Below, piece by piece: positions 7,623-7,750 of a stretch of DNA of 7,750 nucleotides. The stretch is from the NCBI GenBank assembly GCA_946480705.1, contig CAMLLF010000163.1:1-7750 (forward strand). Direction: 5' to 3'. The translations under genes were made by a program, and so were the position numbers. Every line of letters starts with the position of its first letter. The first letter of the stretch is position 1. The notes under the pieces were generated by a model. The model worked only from the letters and a program-made list of their open reading frames with translations. It was not told the DNA's origin and did not search any database. The DNA is from an uncultured Lysobacteraceae bacterium. Lineage in GTDB: Bacteria > Pseudomonadota > Gammaproteobacteria > Xanthomonadales > Rhodanobacteraceae.

Positions 7623-7750
7623 ATGGGCAAGTCGATTCGCGTAACGGCGCTGGCGTCGGTCATTGGCGTGGTGCTGGCAGGGGGAATGGTGAGTTTGCCG
7701 GTGGCGACCGCGCAGCCGGTCCCCCGGCCGAACGCGGCGACGGTCGACGA
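7623..7750 (+). CDS. Second secreted protease paralog, N-terminal fragment (signal peptide); 3' end outside window
   Basis: Only the first 42 codons are present and the frame is open to the window edge. It begins MGKSIRVTALASVIGVVLAG and continues to PVATAQ, nearly the same signal peptide as the protease at 4087, with a likely cleavage site after ATA. After Gln31 the sequence diverges (PVPRPNAATVDE), so the mature part has changed more than the export signal. By the shared promoter region, leader, ribosome-binding site and signal peptide it is most likely another S8 protease or a related exported enzyme. Its catalytic domain is not visible, so this is inference. It has its own predicted promoter and lies beyond a strong terminator, so it is a separate transcription unit. 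Confidence 0.75.
   Translation, partial: MGKSIRVTALASVIGVVLAGGMVSLPVATAQPVPRPNAATVD

Larger units (their letters stand above)
7337..7715 (+). repeat. Duplicated upstream region plus signal-peptide segment, copy B
   Basis: Diverged copy of 3819-4179, with blocks listed under copy A. About 37 extra nt lie between its first two blocks compared with copy A. Coding similarity is strong over the 31 signal-peptide codons, where many differences are silent, then falls off at residue 32. Confidence 0.8.

Overview
The window is GC-rich, densely packed DNA with long antisense shadow frames, as expected of a high-GC gammaproteobacterium. The gene order (PBP1b, a TPR lipoprotein, a YoaA/DinG-type helicase) and the secreted subtilases with a choice-of-anchor J domain best fit the Xanthomonadales (Lysobacter/Rhodanobacter/Dokdonella-like). 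That placement is inference from family knowledge, not from a search.

Positions 1-3740 are a housekeeping block on the + strand. It holds the 3' part of a bifunctional penicillin-binding protein 1b (mrcB/ponB), then a small TPR-containing lipoprotein that resembles the LpoP activators of PBP1b, then, 4 nt further on, a complete XPD-like DNA helicase of the DinG/YoaA family. The lipoprotein frame is broken by an apparent one-base loss in a GGG run near 1497-1499. The two envelope genes plausibly work together: the outer-membrane lipoprotein would stimulate the inner-membrane peptidoglycan synthase. The helicase belongs to DNA repair and appears to be co-transcribed.

Positions 3741-7750 are an accessory region with two tandem paralogous secreted subtilases. 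The first (4087-7000) has a signal peptide, an I9-type propeptide, an S8 catalytic domain with a PA insert, a beta-rich domain and a choice-of-anchor J domain. Its reading frame breaks at about 5032, where the segment that normally carries the oxyanion-hole Asn also appears to be missing, so this copy is probably inactive or misassembled. It ends at a strong intrinsic terminator. After 622 nt without a convincing gene, a second copy begins at 7623 and runs off the window.

The roughly 270-290 bp upstream of each protease are also homologous. They share a promoter-like -35/-10 pair with 18-bp spacing, a near-identical 21-nt box over the -35, and a leader hairpin just upstream of the ribosome-binding site. 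The inner stem of that hairpin has changed sequence but kept its pairing, and a T-rich tract follows it. This conserved leader is the most interesting unexplained element in the window.
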